Assembly (NCBI GenBank): GCA_025462645.1
Contig: JAOAPB010000033.1
Location: forward strand, 62,001-126,000
DNA: 64,000 nt
Direction: 5' to 3'
DNA from: Edaphobacter sp.
Lineage (GTDB): Bacteria > Acidobacteriota > Terriglobia > Terriglobales > Acidobacteriaceae
The notes below the pieces were generated by a model, which had not been told where the DNA came from, made no database searches, and saw nothing but the letters and a program-made list of their open reading frames with translations. Numbering within the stretch: position 1 is the stretch's first letter; the number at the start of each line of letters is the position of its first letter. The position numbers and the translations under genes were made by a program. This document shows, piece by piece, positions 37,055-46,711 of the stretch.

Positions 37055-38140
37055 TCAGATATATCCGTCAGCAGTAGCGGCGATCCGTGCACAGACCGCT
37101 TCTGTTACCTGAGCCGTCGTGGCCATACCGCCAAGATCACGTGTGTGCAACGAAGGATTCGCCGTGACATGTTCGACAGCCTTCATTACGCGCTCGGCAG
37201 CATCGGTTTCACCCAGGTGTTCAAGCAACATCACTACAGACCAAAACGTGCCCACCGGGTTGGCCAAGCCCTTGCCCATAATGTCGAAGGCCGAGCCGTG
37301 AATGGGTTCGAACATGGAGGGGTAAAGACGTTCAGGATTTATGTTGGCAGTAGGTGCGATGCCCAAACTGCCGGCCAGTGCAGCAGCGAGATCACTCAGT
37401 ATGTCGGCGTGCAAGTTTGTAGCGACGATGGTGTCCAAAGACGCTGGACGATTGACCATGCGAGCAGTAGCTGCATCGACCAGTTCTCTGTCCCACGTGA
37501 CGTCAGGAAATTCCTTGGAAATTTGAGATGCGATCTCGTCCCACATCACCATCGCGTGTCGCTGCGCATTGCTCTTTGTAATCACTGTCAGCAGCTTGCG
37601 GGGTCGGGATTGGGCGAGCCGGAAGGCAAAACGCTGAATGCGTTCAACTCCCACCCGGGTCATCAAGGACAAATCAGTGGCGACTTCGATCGGATGCCCT
37701 TGATGCACGCGGCCACCGACGCCCGAGTACTCTCCCTCGGTGTTCTCGCGAACGATCACCCAGTTCAAATCCTTGTCTTTGCAGCGTTTGAGCGGTCCGT
37801 CGATACCCGGAAGAATGCGCGTCGGGCGCACATTGGCGTATTGATCCAGCCCTTGGCAAATCTTGAGCCGCAGACCCCAGAGCGTGATGTGGTCAGGAAT
37901 ATGCGGGTCGCCAGCGGACCCGAACAGAATGGCGTCTTTACCGCGCAGAGCATTGAGTCCGCTCTCAGGCATCATCTCGCCATGTTGGCGGAAATAATCC
38001 CCACCCCAGTCGAAGTTTTCGAACTCGAATGTAAAAGAACTCTCCGAGCCGGCAAGCACTTCGAGAACTCGCCGTCCTGCCGGTACAACTTCCTTACCGA
38101 TGCCATCGCCCGGCACAGTGGCAATACGATATGTCTTCAT
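37055..38140 (-). CDS. Tartrate / D-malate dehydrogenase-like (isopropylmalate dehydrogenase family)
   Basis: NAD-dependent beta-decarboxylating dehydrogenase of 361 residues. It starts IATVPGDGIGKEVVPAGRRV and has WVIVRENTEGEYSGVGGRVH, a TKSNAQRHAMVMWDE segment in the position of the catalytic Lys/Tyr region, and the metal-binding ATNLHADILSDLAAALAG. The lack of the LeuB Arg-rich substrate loop and the overall pattern favour the TtuC/DmlA branch (tartrate or D-malate) over leucine synthesis. It lies 81 nt downstream of an FGGY kinase on the same strand, so the pair may belong to a sugar-acid or polyol route. Confidence 0.85.
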   Translation of the reverse strand: MKTYRIATVPGDGIGKEVVPAGRRVLEVLAGSESSFTFEFENFDWGGDYFRQHGEMMPESGLNALRGKDAILFGSAGDPHIPDHITLWGLRLKICQGLDQYANVRPTRILPGIDGPLKRCKDKDLNWVIVRENTEGEYSGVGGRVHQGHPIEVATDLSLMTRVGVERIQRFAFRLAQSRPRKLLTVITKSNAQRHAMVMWDEIASQISKEFPDVTWDRELVDAATARMVNRPASLDTIVATNLHADILSDLAAALAGSLGIAPTANINPERLYPSMFEPIHGSAFDIMGKGLANPVGTFWSVVMLLEHLGETDAAERVMKAVEHVTANPSLHTRDLGGMATTAQVTEAVCARIAATADGYI

Positions 38141-38221
38141 ATCTCAAAATCCTCATAAAACTTAGATCGATCGTTGCTCCGCACTAACAAATCAATTCCT
38201 AGATGAGAGTGGGCTTGCCGG

Positions 38222-39817
38222 CTAAGACGTAAGTGGCGTCTGTTGACGGAGTTTGCGTAGTGCGGGGAGAAGCCCTCCCCAGGGTACGGGGGCTGCATCC
38301 GGAGTGCCAAGTGCGAAGTAGACGCCCCGGAAGAGTTGGTAGAGATCTTCGGCGCGAGCGACAGCTGTGGGTTCCGGGTGATAGGTGATAAATGGCGGGC
38401 AAAGAGCGTCCTGCGCCTCCTCGATCGTAGGGAAGTCGCCCGCGGCGAGGAAGGCGAAGATTACCGAGCCTAAGCTAGTGACGTCTCCGGTAGTAACGAG
38501 AACCGGCTTGTTCAGGACATTGGCATATACCTGATTGAGGGTGGAATTACGTTGGGGGATGCCACCGCCGTTAATGACTCGGTGAATCCGCGTACCGTGG
38601 TGCTCCATGCGGTCCAGAACGATGCGTGTGTGCATGGCTGTGCCTTCGATGGCGGCGAAGAACTCGTCGGCTGCGGTGTGGGAGAGATTCCAGCCGAAGG
38701 TGACGCCGCCGAGAGCGGGATTGACGAGGACGGTGCGATCACCGTTATCCCAGGTGAGACGCAGGAGACCGGTCTGAGCAGCAACATACTTTTCTGTGGC
38801 TCGCGCGAGGTCGGCCACTGTAGAGCCGGCACGGTGGGCGATGGCCTGGAAGATATCGCCAACGGCAGAGAGGCCGGCTTCGATTCCCACGCGATCAGGA
38901 TAGACGGAGCCGGGAACAACGCCGCAGACTCCGGGGATGAGGTTTTGCTGGTCACTCATGCCGATGATGCAGGTGGAGGTGCCGATGACGTTGACGACGT
39001 CGCCGAGACGGATGTTGGCTCCAACGGCGTCCCAGTGGGCATCGAAGGCGCCGGTGGGAATGGGGATTCCTGAAGCCAGGCCAAGTCTGGCAGCCCACTC
39101 CGGGCTGAGAGTGCCGGCAAGTTTGTCGGATGTCTGGAACCTGCCGGCGATCTTCGCGCGGACGCCTGTGAGCAGGGGATCGACGCTAACGAGAAAGTCC
39201 TCTGGTGGCAGACCTCCCCAACGCTCGTTCCACATCCACTTGTGACCCATGGCACAGATACTTCGCGGCAACTGGTCGGGATCAGTGATACCGCAGAGGG
39301 TAGCGGCGACCATATCGCAGTGCTCAAGAGCGGTGACAAAGTGTGCACGCTGCGCAGGGTTGTTGCGCAACCAGTGGAGTAGCTTCGACCAACCCCACTC
39401 CGAAGAATAGACGCCACCACACCAATCGATGCCTTCGAAGCCTGCGTTATTTTGGTAGCGGTGGGCGGCTTCGGTGATCTCCTGTGCTTCACCGGCGGCG
39501 CGGTGATCACACCAGAGGTAGTAGTCACTGAGTGGGACTAGGTCCTTGCCGACAACGATAACGCTGGAACCTGTGGTATCGAGCGCAATGGCCCGAATGA
39601 GGGCGCCATCAATACTGCTGACACGGAGCGCTTCCTGCATGGCTTGGACAAGTGCGGCCATCTGAGCCCGATGACTCTGGGTGGCGAACTCGGGATCGTC
39701 CGACGAACGCTGCAACGGGTACTCCGCGGTAGCGCGGCCGAGAACGCCGCGAAACTTTTCAAAGATGGAAATTCGGACGCTAAGAGTTCCAAAGTCAACA
39801 CCTGCGACGATACTCAC
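38222..39817 (-). CDS. FGGY-family carbohydrate kinase, ribulokinase-like
   Basis: ATP-dependent sugar kinase of 531 residues. The N-terminal phosphate-binding strand is AGVDFGTLSVRISIF, the catalytic Asp lies in PTGAFDAHWDAVGA, and the C-terminal domain holds INGGGIPQRNSTLNQVYANV and GDVTSLGSVIFAFLAAG. The pattern and the length agree with ribulokinase (AraB) better than xylulokinase or glycerol kinase. The start is GTG 39817, with GGAGG a few bases upstream; the frame is open to 39895, but those residues are atypical. No araA or araD neighbour is present, so the substrate may not be L-ribulose. Confidence 0.83.
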   Translation of the reverse strand: MSIVAGVDFGTLSVRISIFEKFRGVLGRATAEYPLQRSSDDPEFATQSHRAQMAALVQAMQEALRVSSIDGALIRAIALDTTGSSVIVVGKDLVPLSDYYLWCDHRAAGEAQEITEAAHRYQNNAGFEGIDWCGGVYSSEWGWSKLLHWLRNNPAQRAHFVTALEHCDMVAATLCGITDPDQLPRSICAMGHKWMWNERWGGLPPEDFLVSVDPLLTGVRAKIAGRFQTSDKLAGTLSPEWAARLGLASGIPIPTGAFDAHWDAVGANIRLGDVVNVIGTSTCIIGMSDQQNLIPGVCGVVPGSVYPDRVGIEAGLSAVGDIFQAIAHRAGSTVADLARATEKYVAAQTGLLRLTWDNGDRTVLVNPALGGVTFGWNLSHTAADEFFAAIEGTAMHTRIVLDRMEHHGTRIHRVINGGGIPQRNSTLNQVYANVLNKPVLVTTGDVTSLGSVIFAFLAAGDFPTIEEAQDALCPPFITYHPEPTAVARAEDLYQLFRGVYFALGTPDAAPVPWGGLLPALRKLRQQTPLTS

Positions 39818-40021
39818 TTGCAATCCTCCATCTTTGGTATTGCCCCTGTTTGAATGTGCAGTCTCGTTATGCCAATTGCCGCAGAGGTGAACCATTTCAT
39901 TATCGCCTCAGCTAGGCGAAGCACGGTCGCAAGGTGCGATTGAGGGACACCGCAGGCATCAATATTTGAGGTAGTTACTATATCGTTATCATTTGCCTAT
40001 AAAAGGAGTATCATCAACCTT

Positions 40022-40996
40022 GTGCCGAAGTACTCCATTGTCGTGCCGTTCCACAACGAAGAAGAGAACGTAACCACGCTCTACGATCGCCTCAAAGCCG
40101 TTATGGAACAAGTGGGCGACTCCTTCGAGTTGGTCTTCGTCGACGATGGCTCGCGCGACCGTACCTATCGGCTGCTTGAGGAGATCGCCGCTGTCGATTC
40201 GCGTGTCCTCGTCATCAAGCTCCGCCGCAACTTCGGCCAAACCTCCGCCCTCGCTGCCGGATTTGACCATGCCCAAGGAGAGTTCATTCTTGCGATGGAC
40301 GGCGACCTTCAACACTCACCCGACGAAATTCCCAATTTTCTCGCCAAGCTTGAAGAGGGCTACGACGTCGTTAGTGGCTGGCGTAGTCAACGTGGTGATA
40401 ACTTCTTTCTCCGGCGCATCCCCTCCCGCGCCGCGAACTGGCTCATGGCCTCTCTCAGCGGAGTGAACATCCACGACTTTGGTACCACCTTCAAGGCCTA
40501 CCGCCGCGAGGTCATCCAGAACATCCCGCTTTACGGAGAGATGCACCGCTTCATTCCGGCGTTGGCCTCCTGGTATGGTGCCAGCATCTGCGAGATTCCC
40601 ATCTCGAATCCAGCCCGCGAGTTTGGCAAGAGCCACTACGGCATCTCACGCACCTTCCGTGTATTCTTCGATCTCCTCACCATCCGCTTCCTGCTCCGTT
40701 ACATGACCCGACCGCTTCACTTCTTTGGAACCATCGGAGCACTCGCCGTGTTGGCCGGCTCCGGCTTGGCTACTTGGCTGCTTGCCCTCAAGGTTCTCAC
40801 CAGCCAACACATCATGCAGCTTCACGGCCCCATCTTTCTTATCGCGGGCGTACTGATTCTGGCAGGAATTCAGATGATGGGCATTGGCCTGCTAGGCGAG
40901 CTTCAGGTTCGCCACTTCCACACCGCTTCCCACCGCGCACCCTATGCCGTCGATCGCATCCTCCGACTCCGTTCGGAGGAGAGTCTCATGCAGTAA
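40022..40996 (+). CDS. Glycosyltransferase family 2, polyprenyl-phosphate type, with two membrane helices
   Basis: A GT-A domain with IVVPFHNEEENV, the metal/nucleotide motif VFVDDGSRDRT and AMDGDLQHSPDEIPNF is followed by two C-terminal hydrophobic helices (about 230-255 and 270-295). This is the layout of DPM1/ArnC/GtrB-like enzymes that transfer a sugar from a nucleotide donor to polyprenyl phosphate at the inner membrane. The start GTG 40022 follows AAGGAG with somewhat long spacing. The sugar is unknown. It is divergent from the FGGY kinase. Confidence 0.87.
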   Translation: MPKYSIVVPFHNEEENVTTLYDRLKAVMEQVGDSFELVFVDDGSRDRTYRLLEEIAAVDSRVLVIKLRRNFGQTSALAAGFDHAQGEFILAMDGDLQHSPDEIPNFLAKLEEGYDVVSGWRSQRGDNFFLRRIPSRAANWLMASLSGVNIHDFGTTFKAYRREVIQNIPLYGEMHRFIPALASWYGASICEIPISNPAREFGKSHYGISRTFRVFFDLLTIRFLLRYMTRPLHFFGTIGALAVLAGSGLATWLLALKVLTSQHIMQLHGPIFLIAGVLILAGIQMMGIGLLGELQVRHFHTASHRAPYAVDRILRLRSEESLMQ

Positions 40997-41156
40997 CCCT
41001 GCCTATCACTCAGTGGGTTGTTCCTTCGCACTGGATTCTCTGAGATCATCTGACGAGTGAGCCATACAAGGCGAAGAGTGAACTCTCAAGCGACATTGAG
41101 TCAGGTAAGCTGTAGCTTAACCGAAACCCCGCTTCGCAGGAGAGCACCCAACATTC

Positions 41157-42125
41157 ATGCTGGCTATCCAGGTACTCACCACCGGCAATGCCGACGTCCT
41201 TACTCTCCGCGATCTCCCTACGCCAACTCCCGGTCCCGGCGAGGCTCTCATCCGTATCGAAGCTTCCGGCGTCAATTTTATCGACACCTATTTTCGTGAG
41301 GGCCGTTATCCTGCACAGCTTCCCTATACCCTCGGCCAGGAGGCCGCCGGAATTATAGTGGCTCTGGCTCCTGACGTTACCAGCTTCAAGGTAGGCAACC
41401 GAGTGGCCTGGTGCGGCGTTCCCGGAACCTATGCGCAACTAGCAGTAGCCCCGGCCGCGCGTCTCATACATGTTCCAGATGCCATCAGCTCCCAACAAGC
41501 TGCTGCCGCCATATTGCAAGGGATGACCGCTCACTACCTCGCCTACTCTACCTATCCCATTCAGCGCGGCGACGAGGTACTCATCCATGCTGGTGCTGGC
41601 GGAGTCGGCCTGCTTCTCACCCAGATGGCCAAGGCTCTCGGCGCTCGCGTCTTTACCACCGTCTCGAACGAGGAGAAAGCTGCTCTTTCACGGGCCGCTG
41701 GAGCTGACGAAACGATCTTTTACACTCAGGAAGACTTCGCTGCGAAAGTGAAAAAGCTCTCTACTGGCCCAGGTCTCCATGCCGTCTACGACTCCGTTGG
41801 CAAGTCGACCTTCGAGAAGTCTCTCGAAGTCCTCCGCCCGCGCGGCACAATGGTTCTCTTTGGTGGTTCCAGTGGCGCCGTACCACCTTTTGACCTCATC
41901 AAGCTGATGACGATGGGTTCCCTCTACGTCACCCGTCCTACCCTCAAGGACTACATAGCTACTCGCGCCGACCTCGAGGCCCGTGCTAATGACGTGCTTG
42001 ACTCGGTCGCACGAGGTACGCTGAAGCTGCGTCTCGAACACACCTACCCGCTCACCGACGCCGCCCATGCGCATCGCGATCTGGAGTCTCGCAAGACCAC
42101 CGGCAAGCTCCTTCTCCTCCCCTGA
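41157..42125 (+). CDS. Quinone oxidoreductase (zeta-crystallin type, MDR superfamily)
   Basis: A 322-residue medium-chain dehydrogenase/reductase without zinc ligands. GVNFIDTYFREGRYP and LGQEAAGIIVAL mark the N-terminal catalytic domain, and HAGAGGVGLLLTQMAKALGA is the NADPH-binding motif. It closely follows the pattern of E. coli QorA. It would reduce quinones by one electron or act on other enones, protecting against redox stress. An AGGAGAG site lies upstream at longer than ideal spacing. It appears monocistronic. Confidence 0.9.
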   Translation: MLAIQVLTTGNADVLTLRDLPTPTPGPGEALIRIEASGVNFIDTYFREGRYPAQLPYTLGQEAAGIIVALAPDVTSFKVGNRVAWCGVPGTYAQLAVAPAARLIHVPDAISSQQAAAAILQGMTAHYLAYSTYPIQRGDEVLIHAGAGGVGLLLTQMAKALGARVFTTVSNEEKAALSRAAGADETIFYTQEDFAAKVKKLSTGPGLHAVYDSVGKSTFEKSLEVLRPRGTMVLFGGSSGAVPPFDLIKLMTMGSLYVTRPTLKDYIATRADLEARANDVLDSVARGTLKLRLEHTYPLTDAAHAHRDLESRKTTGKLLLLP

Positions 42126-42224
42126 TCGAGTTGAGCCAATGCGCGGTCTGTTTTCTCTGTTTTCATTGATGAATGATTAGTTTCTTCACGTATAGTTAAG
42201 CCACTAATTTAAAGGTGACTTATA

Positions 42225-43901
42225 TTGTCCGGCAAAAGCACTACACAACTCACGAGTCGGAGCAGAAGACGTTGCTGCGCGGCGATACTACTACTCTTTT
42301 CCGTCGCCTTCACCTCGCGGCGTGCGCATGCTCAGAAAGACGATCCTGAATTCAGCCCATTGAACAAACAGGAGAGGCTTGAATGGTTTCGTGACCAGGG
42401 GTTTGGTCTGTTTATTCATTGGAGCCTCGATAGCCAACTGGGTGTGGTCATCAGCCATTCCCTGGTCGGAGCCTCACCGGATTACACCGAGCGCTTTTTT
42501 AACGACCTCCCGAAATCCTTCGACCCGCATGAATTTAACCCACAAGACTGGGCACGCCTGGCGCATCTTGCCGGTGTCAGGTATGTCATGTTCACGACGA
42601 AGCATCACTCCGGCTTCGCGATGTTCGATACGGCGACTACTCCGTTCAACATCATGAACACACCGCTTCATCGCGATGTGACGGCGGAAGTCTTCAATGC
42701 ATTTCGAGCCGAAGGCATCGCTGCCGGGGTCTACTATTCTCCGGATGACTTCTGGTGGCTCCACCAGCATGGCAAGATGATACGGCGTGCCGTGCCTGAT
42801 GTTCAGCCTCGCAACAACCCTCAACTTATGGAGTACGACAAGGCGCAGATACGAGAGTTGCTGACCCACTATGGTCCTGTAGACGCGATCTTTCTCGATG
42901 GCGAAGCAAACGGTCTCCGTGAACTCGCCTGGAAGCTGCAACCTAACATTGTCGTCACGCGCGGCGCCATCACAACGCCGGAGTTGACTATCCCCGGCAT
43001 GCCTCTTCCCGGAGCATGGGAGACCTGTATGACCATGGGGACCTCCTGGCAGTACCAGCCGCAGAACGAACACTACAAGTCTGGCGGAGAGTTGATCCGT
43101 ATGCTTATCCAAACCCGCGCCAAGGGTGGAAACTTCCTATTGAACGTCGGCCCGATGCCTAACGGAAAGCTAGCCATCGAGCAGGAAGAGCGGCTCCGTG
43201 AGATTGCCTTGTGGATGTTTGTAAACTCTGACTCAATCTACTCTGTCCGACCGTGGGTCATCACGAACGAAGGCAACATCTGGTTCACGAAGAAAAAGGA
43301 CTCGAAGACGCTTTATGCGATCGTCGAGTCGGATCAGCCGTGGGAGCGGGCCACCTGGAAGGATTTCGTCCTCCACTCGGTCCGAGCCACAGACAAGACG
43401 CAGGTGACCGTACTCGGCCAGAATGATGAGGTCGTCGAGTACCATCCCGAGATCGTGCCCAAATCAACTTGGCATCAGGAGAAGGATGGGCTTCACGTCC
43501 GCGCACTCCAGGCACAGCGCCTGCAGGATAACTTCAAATGGCCGAACCCTGTGGTTCTCAAGATTACTGACGTCGAACCTGCGTTCACGCCACCGCATCT
43601 TCAGACCCTTGGTTCTGTAGCCGATCCTGCGGGACAAAAAGAGACCTTGCAGGCGAAGTTGATCGACATGGGAGATGCAGCTTCGTTGCAGGTTGGCTTC
43701 GAGTATCGTTCCATTACCGGGGAAGACGTGAATTCACGCTCGGCTGCATGGATAGCAACGCCACTCCAGACAATCACCAAACCAGGTCCCTTTTCCGCAA
43801 ACATCGATGGCCTGACATCAAAGGCGACGTACGAATTTCGGGCCGTCATTAGGCATCCGCTCCTGCCAATATATGGTGGAGAGCTGAAGATGAAGCGATA
43901 A
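42225..43901 (+). CDS. Exported alpha-L-fucosidase (GH29)
   Basis: Secreted glycoside hydrolase that would release alpha-L-fucose from glycans. The N-terminal signal peptide is Arg-rich (RSRRRCCAAILLLFSVAF, cleavage near AHAQ). The GH29 barrel has FGLFIHWSLDS, TKHHSGFAMFDT, and DAIFLDGEANG with the probable nucleophile Asp. RAKGGNFLLNVGPMPNGKL follows, then a C-terminal beta domain. The start is TTG 42225 with AAGGTG upstream. It is convergent with the DUF1800 gene, 18 nt apart. The fucosidase substrate type is not determinable. Confidence 0.9.
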   Translation: MSGKSTTQLTSRSRRRCCAAILLLFSVAFTSRRAHAQKDDPEFSPLNKQERLEWFRDQGFGLFIHWSLDSQLGVVISHSLVGASPDYTERFFNDLPKSFDPHEFNPQDWARLAHLAGVRYVMFTTKHHSGFAMFDTATTPFNIMNTPLHRDVTAEVFNAFRAEGIAAGVYYSPDDFWWLHQHGKMIRRAVPDVQPRNNPQLMEYDKAQIRELLTHYGPVDAIFLDGEANGLRELAWKLQPNIVVTRGAITTPELTIPGMPLPGAWETCMTMGTSWQYQPQNEHYKSGGELIRMLIQTRAKGGNFLLNVGPMPNGKLAIEQEERLREIALWMFVNSDSIYSVRPWVITNEGNIWFTKKKDSKTLYAIVESDQPWERATWKDFVLHSVRATDKTQVTVLGQNDEVVEYHPEIVPKSTWHQEKDGLHVRALQAQRLQDNFKWPNPVVLKITDVEPAFTPPHLQTLGSVADPAGQKETLQAKLIDMGDAASLQVGFEYRSITGEDVNSRSAAWIATPLQTITKPGPFSANIDGLTSKATYEFRAVIRHPLLPIYGGELKMKR

Positions 43902-43919
43902 GCAAAAATACGCGTGATA

Positions 43920-45949
43920 CTACCGGCGTTGAAACTCTGGAGACCCAAATAGTAACCCTGCCGCCAGGGCCGATTCGCTATAAAGGCTGACGAGATCGGG
44001 GTCTCTCCAGCCTCGTCCTTTGAGCGCCAAGGGATCGCGTCTGCGGTCTTTTATGGCTACCTGACGGAGGTTCGCCTTCTGCTGATCCGGGTCGGCGCTG
44101 ATCTGGGTGAGAATCGTCTGACGGGTCCGGTCACTAACAGCTAAATGAAGCAACTTGTCTTCAAGAAGCACGGTCTTATCGGTTGGGGTCAAGGCTTCGG
44201 AGTGATCGCCAAGCAGCAGTGACCAGTTTGTTGTGACGCCCGCCACCCGGTTCGAGGATAACGCCAAAGCGAAGTTCATCCGCTCGATCAAGGTGGCCGT
44301 GTTGTTCCACGGATCTGCCTTCATGGAGTAGCCATTGGGCGTCTGCATACCGTAGAGGGGCATTCCCAGCTCGGCAACTACGTTGACCAGAGCTCCCGTA
44401 CTGTCTACCTCTGCGCCTGAGGCGCGTACCGCTGAGACGACAAAGTCCTGTGGTGTCTTAAGTTTGGATCGGTAGGTATCGTGAGACCAGAACTCGGGGG
44501 AGTCGATCATTGCGCGCAGGACTTTGCGGATGTCCCCGTCCGAGGTGAGGAAGGTCTTCGCCATACGGTCGATCATAGTGGGCGGAGGCGTATCGGAGAC
44601 GAACCGTACGGCTAGTTTCGTGGAGATGAACCGCGCGGTTCTCGGATTGGCAGCGAGTAGATGAAGCACCTGCAGCCCCTCTTTTTCTCCATTCTCTTTA
44701 ATGGTAACGCCCATAACCAGCTTGGATCCGGGTTCGTGCTTCGAATCGTCGAACGTTGCTTGGGCTGCCTGTGTGCTAGACCGGTTTGGTCCAACGGTCC
44801 AGCCGGTGAAGACCTTGGCTACCTCGGTGATGTCGCGCTGCGTGTAACCGCCATTGACCCCAATGGTGTGAAGCTCCATCAGCTCGCGAGCGTAGTTTTC
44901 ATTCAATCCATTAGGACGCTTCTTCTGATTGAACCTACGTACCGGGCGAGTGGCAAAGAAAGACAGAGGGCCGACGCTTCAAGATAGTTGAGCATAGCGG
45001 GGCTGCCAGCCGTGGCCACGAGCAGGTCCTCGAATCGTCCAAGGGCATGTGGCCGAATGACATCTCGTTCATAACTGGCAATATAATAAGGAGCTTGCTG
45101 CGATTTCCCCATGTATACATTGAAGTGGTTAAGCCAGAAGTCAACCATTACTTCATTGACCTGTCGTTCGGTATAAATATCGCGCAGGAGTTTAGTCTGA
45201 ACATCCTCAGCTGCCACGACACCCTGCGGGCTGTTGAAGGCTGCAATGGCCTCAAGCTGTCGAGGGGTAAAGCCCTCGGTTAGATGAGCGCGCTGCTTTG
45301 GGGTGAGAGACCATCGGAACTGGTGCAGCTGTGATAATTTCATGCGGCATAGGGCAGAGAAGCGATCATCAGGAGATAAGGCAAGGATGCCGTCCACCTC
45401 TTCCAGGGAGAGAGGGGCCATATCATTGTCGGAAGCATCTTGCTGCTGCTTGCCTTCCTTCTTGTTTTCCTGGCGCGCTGTCTGATTGGAGTAAATGGCT
45501 CTTTCGGCCTCATCGCTGGGAATGTCCCCTCGACCGTTCATTGTTGCGCGGATCATACCTTTTGTGGGATACAGATCCATCAGCCGCTGGAAAGGGAGCT
45601 GCATGGCGGGATAATCAGCCAGACGGGATTCCAGAGCGCTGTCATCGATCCGCATGGGGTTCATCTGTTGGTTGAACCAAGCGTTGAGCCCCAAGGCTCG
45701 AACCCGTTCGAGATCGCCTGGACGAGGGCCATAGGTAAGGCGATCGAGGGCCTGCAATATCTTTTCGTCGCTAGTAAGGGGCCTGTTGGACTGAGACTTC
45801 ATCTTAGTTCGAGCAATGGGCGAACCGTTGGATCTCTGGTCACTCATTTGGGCCAGCGTCTCCGCGGGAAGGGCCAACTGCAAAGTGAGAAGGCATACTA
45901 AGGCGCAACGTGAAGCAAAGAACAGCTGGATGAAGAGGGAACTGGCCAC
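43920..45949 (-). CDS. Exported DUF1800 protein, interrupted by a frameshift
   Basis: The N-terminal frame (45949 to 44903) has a GTG start after AAGGAG, a signal peptide, a LDRLTYGPRPGDLERV motif, DFWLNHFNVYMGKS and AGSPAMLNYLEAS, then drifts into unrelated residues and stops. The other frame resumes at about 44980 with SVGPLSFFATRPV and reaches GLNENYARELMELHTIG, YTQRDITEVAKVFTGWT and the normal C-terminus LLFGSPEFQRR at 43920. One nucleotide is missing between about 44980 and 44910. DUF1800 proteins are exported, of unknown function, and usually paired with DUF1501 genes, which are absent here. It is a pseudogene or carries an assembly indel. Confidence 0.8.
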
Positions 45950-46492
45950 GGTTGACTCCTTGGGGCTAGCAACAAGACCGCGCCCGCTCTGCTAAACCCT
46001 CCTAGCACCAGGTTGTCTCGCGATCTCGTGATATTTCTGATGACGTACCGAGATCGCTGGCCGATAGGGAATATGACGGAGAATAATAAACTTTATGTCT
46101 TTTCTTGGCACATATGCCTTAATTATTAGCGATACGGTCGTTCCAAATCTCGGCTCCATCCAGACGCTAAGTCGCCCGACTGGCAGGGAATCTAGTGTTA
46201 GTCGGGAACAGGCAATCGAAGAGCTGGGCAATGCCATCGATCACCTGATCTCTTCGAGGATGTTCCATGCCGACGAGAGCTTCGCCAAGGCCAGTACTGA
46301 GGCGATCCATATTCTCATGCAGTCGCGGCGCAGCATCTTTGAGGAGTGCAAAGAGGTTATGTCCACCAACCGACAAATGCGGCATTTGATTATGGGTAGG
46401 TCGGATATAACCAGCAACTAATTTGTGTCTGATAACTGACTGACGCACGATGGACGGATGGCTACGTCAGTACCTGCTAGGCTTTAAGTGTC
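45950..46492. other. Intergenic stretch between DUF1800 gene and thiS, with one doubtful small ORF
   Basis: The stretch separates divergent genes and must contain the DUF1800 promoter near its left end. The only coding candidate is the short plus-strand frame at 46095, listed separately. No repeat or RNA structure was recognised. Confidence 0.35.
46095..46421 (+). CDS. Possible small hypothetical protein
   Basis: A 108-codon frame with ATG, mostly helical in character after residue 38 (REQAIEELGNAIDHLISSRM, then SRRSIFEECKEVMSTNRQM). A GGAG lies about 13 nt before the ATG, which is far. A 93-codon frame on the opposite strand overlaps it, so coding is not certain. I recognise no family. Confidence 0.35.
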   Translation: MSFLGTYALIISDTVVPNLGSIQTLSRPTGRESSVSREQAIEELGNAIDHLISSRMFHADESFAKASTEAIHILMQSRRSIFEECKEVMSTNRQMRHLIMGRSDITSN

Positions 46493-46711
46493 ATGTCACT
46501 CACGCTTGTTCTCAATGGCCAGTCCCGCACCTTTCCTTCGCTGCCAGAGCCCGCTGGGCTCGACGACCTTATAGCCGTGCTTGGGCTACAAAGCGATCGC
46601 GTCGCGGTTGAACATAATGGCGAAATCGTTCCTCGTGCAAGCTGGTCCCAGACGGCTGTTGCCGCAGGGGATCGGCTGGAGGTAGTTCACTTCGTCGGCG
46701 GGGGCATCTAG
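46493..46711 (+). CDS. thiS: Sulfur carrier protein ThiS
   Basis: A 72-residue beta-grasp protein that carries sulfur as a C-terminal thiocarboxylate for thiazole synthesis. It starts [12 protein letters not shown] and ends [13 protein letters not shown]. ThiS needs a terminal Gly-Gly, but here an Ile follows the triple glycine before the stop, so either trimming is needed or this is a ThiS-like variant. No thiF, thiG or thiO is adjacent. The TAG stop at 46709-46711 overlaps the opposite gene's stop within a CTAG. Confidence 0.82.
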   Translation: MSLTLVLNGQSRTFPSLPEPAGLDDLIAVLGLQSDRVAVEHNGEIVPRASWSQTAVAAGDRLEVVHFVGGGI

